Under the pieces are notes generated by a model. The model saw nothing but the letters and a program-made list of their open reading frames with translations, made no database searches and had not been told where the DNA came from. Source: Azonexus sp. R2A61 (GTDB lineage: Bacteria; Pseudomonadota; Gammaproteobacteria; Burkholderiales; Rhodocyclaceae). Taken from it: a DNA stretch of 64,000 nucleotides. The stretch is taken from the NCBI RefSeq assembly GCF_021401135.1, contig NZ_JACBFO010000003.1, forward strand, positions 310,001 through 374,000. Reading direction: 5' to 3'. Positions 61,867 to 64,000 of the stretch are shown piece after piece; within the stretch, counting starts at the first letter, position 1; each line of letters starts with the position of its first letter. The position numbers were made by a program, and so were the translations under genes.

Positions 61867-64000
61867 ATGAAATTCTCCGAATCCTGGTTGCGTACCCTCG
61901 TCGATCCCCAACTGACGAGCGAGGAACTTTCCCATCTGCTGACCATGGCCGGCCTCGAGGTCGAGGATTTGTCGCCGGTCGCTCCGGCTTTCGACAAGGT
62001 CGTCGTCGCGCAGGTGCTGGAAGTCGTCAAACATCCCGATGCCGACCGCCTCAATGTCTGCCAGGTCGATATCGGCAGCGGGACGCCGCAGCAGATCGTC
62101 TGCGGCGCGCCGAACGTGGCGGCGGGTCTGAAGGTGCCGTGCGCGCTGCCCGGCGCCGAACTACCGGGCGATTTCAGGATCAAGATTGCCAAGGTGCGCG
62201 GTATTGAGTCCTCCGGCATGCTCTGCTCGGCCAAGGAACTCGGCATCGCCGAAGAGGCTTCCGGCCTGCTCATCCTGCCGGCCGACGCGCCGGTTGGTCA
62301 AAGCATTCGCCAGTACCTGGAGCTCGACGATCAGGTGTTCGAGATCAAACTGACGCCCAACCGAGCCGACTGCCTGTCGCTGCTCGGGGTGGCGCGCGAA
62401 GTCGGTGCCATTACCGGCGTCGCGACGAATTTGCCCGTCGTCGCGGAAGTGCCGGCCAGCATTGCCGACCGCCGCGCCATCGCTCTCGATGCTCCGGTTG
62501 CCTGCCCCCTCTACTTCGGTCGTGTCGTCAAGGGTGTTGACGCCAAGGCGCTGACGCCGGAATGGATGAAGCGTCGGCTGGAACGCAGCGGCATCCGTGC
62601 GATTTCCGCGCTGGTCGATATCACCAACTACGTCATGCTTGAACTCGGGCAGCCGCTACACGTCTTCGACGATGCGAAGCTGGAAGGCGCCGTGCATGCG
62701 CGCTTGGCGCGCCCGGCTGAAAAGCTGTTGCTGCTGAACGAGCAGACGGCTGCGGTCGACGCCGATGTTCTGATGATTTCCGACGATGCCAAGCCACTGG
62801 CGATGGCTGGGATCATGGGCGGTGAGGAAAGTGGCGTTACCCTCGAGACGCGGGACCTGTTCCTTGAGTCTGCTTTCTTTGCGCCAGCGGCGATTGCCGG
62901 TCGCGCCCGGCGTTACGGATTTGCATCGGATGCCGCGCACCGCTTCGAGCGTGGCGTCGACTTCGGTGGGACGCGGCGTGCCATCGAGCGTGCCACGCAG
63001 CTGATCCTTGAGATCTGCGGCGGTCAGGCTGGTCCGGTCGTTGAAGCCAAGGCGGAACTGCCGGCGCGTCAGCCGGTTCGCCTGCGTACCGCAAGGGCAG
63101 AAAAGGTACTCGGCGTGCCGCTCGGCAGCGAGCGGATCGCCGGCATTTTCCGCGGCCTGGCACTGCAGTTCACGCAGCAGGGCGACGATTTCCTGGTGAC
63201 GCCGCCAAGCTGGCGTTTCGACATGGAAATCGAGGAAGACCTGATCGAGGAAATTGCGCGCCTGGTCGGTTATGACAATATTCCATCACCGGCACCGCGC
63301 GCGCGCATGGCGATGCTGCGTCAGCCGGAGGCGCAGCGGCCGGCTTACCGCATCCGTCAGATGTTGGCTGACCGCGGTTACCAAGAAGTCGTCAATTTCG
63401 CCTTCGTCGATACCGCCTGGGAAACTGATTTCGCCGGGAAGACCGACGAAGCCGATCGGATTCGGCTGGCCAATCCGATTGCCAGCCAGATGGCGGTGAT
63501 GCGGTCGACCCTGTTCGGTGGCCTGATTTCAAACCTGCTGACCAATCTCAAGCGGAAACAGGGACGTGTCCGTCTGTTCGAGGTTGGCCGGGTTTTCCGG
63601 CGCGATACCGAAGCAACGCCCGTGTCGGGCTTTGCGCAGCCGTGGCGACTGGGTGGGCTGGCTTACGGCACGGCGTTGCCGGAAGGCTGGGCCGATGGGG
63701 GGCGTAAGGTCGATTTCTTCGACGTCAAGGGTGATCTGGAGGCGTTGCTGCTGCCGGCAGAGGCTGTTTTCGAGCGCCTGACGCATCCCGCCCTGCATCC
63801 GGGGCGTGCGGCGCGAATTCTGCTCGACGGGCGGGAAATCGGTTGCGTCGGCGAATTGCATCCGGAATGGGTGCAGAAATATGATTTGCCGGTTGCGCCC
63901 ATCCTTTTTGAACTCGATTTCTCGGCCCTCAAACAGATCGTTGTACCGGTCTATGGCGAAGTTTCCAACTTCCCGCCGGTTGTTCGCGACCTGGCCGTGG
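61867..64000 (+). CDS. pheT: Phenylalanine-tRNA ligase beta subunit (5' part)
   Basis: The first 711 codons of PheT, cut by the right edge. Starts MKFSESWLRTLVDPQLTSEEL; a tRNA-binding OB domain with CGAPNVAAGLKVPCALPG and GMLCSAKELG (40-150), B3/B4 editing domain (KLTPNRADCLSLLGVAREVG), B5 domain with EIEEDLIEEIARLVGYDNIP, and the beginning of the C-terminal domain. The frame is open to 64000. 21 bp after pheS. Confidence 0.96.
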   Translation, partial: MKFSESWLRTLVDPQLTSEELSHLLTMAGLEVEDLSPVAPAFDKVVVAQVLEVVKHPDADRLNVCQVDIGSGTPQQIVCGAPNVAAGLKVPCALPGAELPGDFRIKIAKVRGIESSGMLCSAKELGIAEEASGLLILPADAPVGQSIRQYLELDDQVFEIKLTPNRADCLSLLGVAREVGAITGVATNLPVVAEVPASIADRRAIALDAPVACPLYFGRVVKGVDAKALTPEWMKRRLERSGIRAISALVDITNYVMLELGQPLHVFDDAKLEGAVHARLARPAEKLLLLNEQTAAVDADVLMISDDAKPLAMAGIMGGEESGVTLETRDLFLESAFFAPAAIAGRARRYGFASDAAHRFERGVDFGGTRRAIERATQLILEICGGQAGPVVEAKAELPARQPVRLRTARAEKVLGVPLGSERIAGIFRGLALQFTQQGDDFLVTPPSWRFDMEIEEDLIEEIARLVGYDNIPSPAPRARMAMLRQPEAQRPAYRIRQMLADRGYQEVVNFAFVDTAWETDFAGKTDEADRIRLANPIASQMAVMRSTLFGGLISNLLTNLKRKQGRVRLFEVGRVFRRDTEATPVSGFAQPWRLGGLAYGTALPEGWADGGRKVDFFDVKGDLEALLLPAEAVFERLTHPALHPGRAARILLDGREIGCVGELHPEWVQKYDLPVAPILFELDFSALKQIVVPVYGEVSNFPPVVRDLAV

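Overview
The window looks like the chromosome of a GC-rich betaproteobacterium, most likely a Rhodocyclales organism close to Dechloromonas/Azospira (inference). Supporting features are the mostly betaproteobacterial small families DUF3567 and DUF3460, the thrS-infC-rpmI-rplT-pheS-pheT block, a complete multicomponent phenol hydroxylase with meta-cleavage genes, and a squalene hpnCDE set. No CRISPR array, insertion sequence or prophage was seen.

Layout. Positions 1-830: 3' end of purL and an ABM-domain membrane protein. 881-10192 (minus strand): a first meta-cleavage cluster (fused tautomerase, SDR, 4-hydroxy-2-oxovalerate aldolase, acetaldehyde dehydrogenase, semialdehyde dehydrogenase, catechol 2,3-dioxygenase, HpcH-type aldolase), preceded by a LysR regulator and a DmpR/XylR-type sigma-54 activator. 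10193-10558: divergent control region with DmpR-like sites and a sigma-54-like promoter. 10559-15550 (plus): phenol hydroxylase dmpKLMNOP plus ferredoxin dmpQ. 15565-16275 (minus): a GntR/FCD regulator. 16449-24730 (plus): a second, complete meta pathway (dmpB, HbpS-like, dmpC, D, E, SDR, F, G, H, I). 24975-31724 (plus): an envelope cassette of YCF48 lipoprotein, RND/MMPL transporter, DUF1302 and DUF1329 proteins. Together these genes convert phenol to catechol and then to pyruvate and acetyl-CoA; the envelope cassette probably moves an aromatic or other hydrophobic compound (inference).

31882-38260 (minus): a CZB-type protein, a 56-aa gene behind two LexA-like boxes, a BASS/ACR3-type transporter, DUF6858 and NifX-like proteins, then a cytochrome bd operon (cydP, cydA, cydB, a Rieske protein, cydX, ybgE). 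38589-43027: ahpF, a periplasmic protein, and an octaheme cytochrome c with its b561-type partner. 43237-51831: DUF3567, DUF3460, a Pat-type acetyltransferase, OsmC, a methyltransferase, tesA and ybbA head to head, hpnCDE and tRNA-Leu. 51903-57444: a LysR/isochorismatase pair, a cold shock gene, infA, a bestrophin, a DHH phosphoesterase, slyX and tRNA-Val. 57579-64000: thrS, infC (ATC start), rpmI, rplT, pheS and the 5' part of pheT.

Regulatory patterns read directly from the sequence: (1) a 47-bp two-part element, ATAC-N7-GTAT + 14 bp + an identical 18-mer, before both the first meta operon and the envelope cassette, pointing to one LysR regulon; (2) a motif around AATCTCGA in four control regions, probably sites of the GntR protein; (3) a dispersed GTCGAC-centred palindrome, CTGCGGTCGACCGCAG and its halves, sometimes with an A-tract/GGCG arm at fixed distance.
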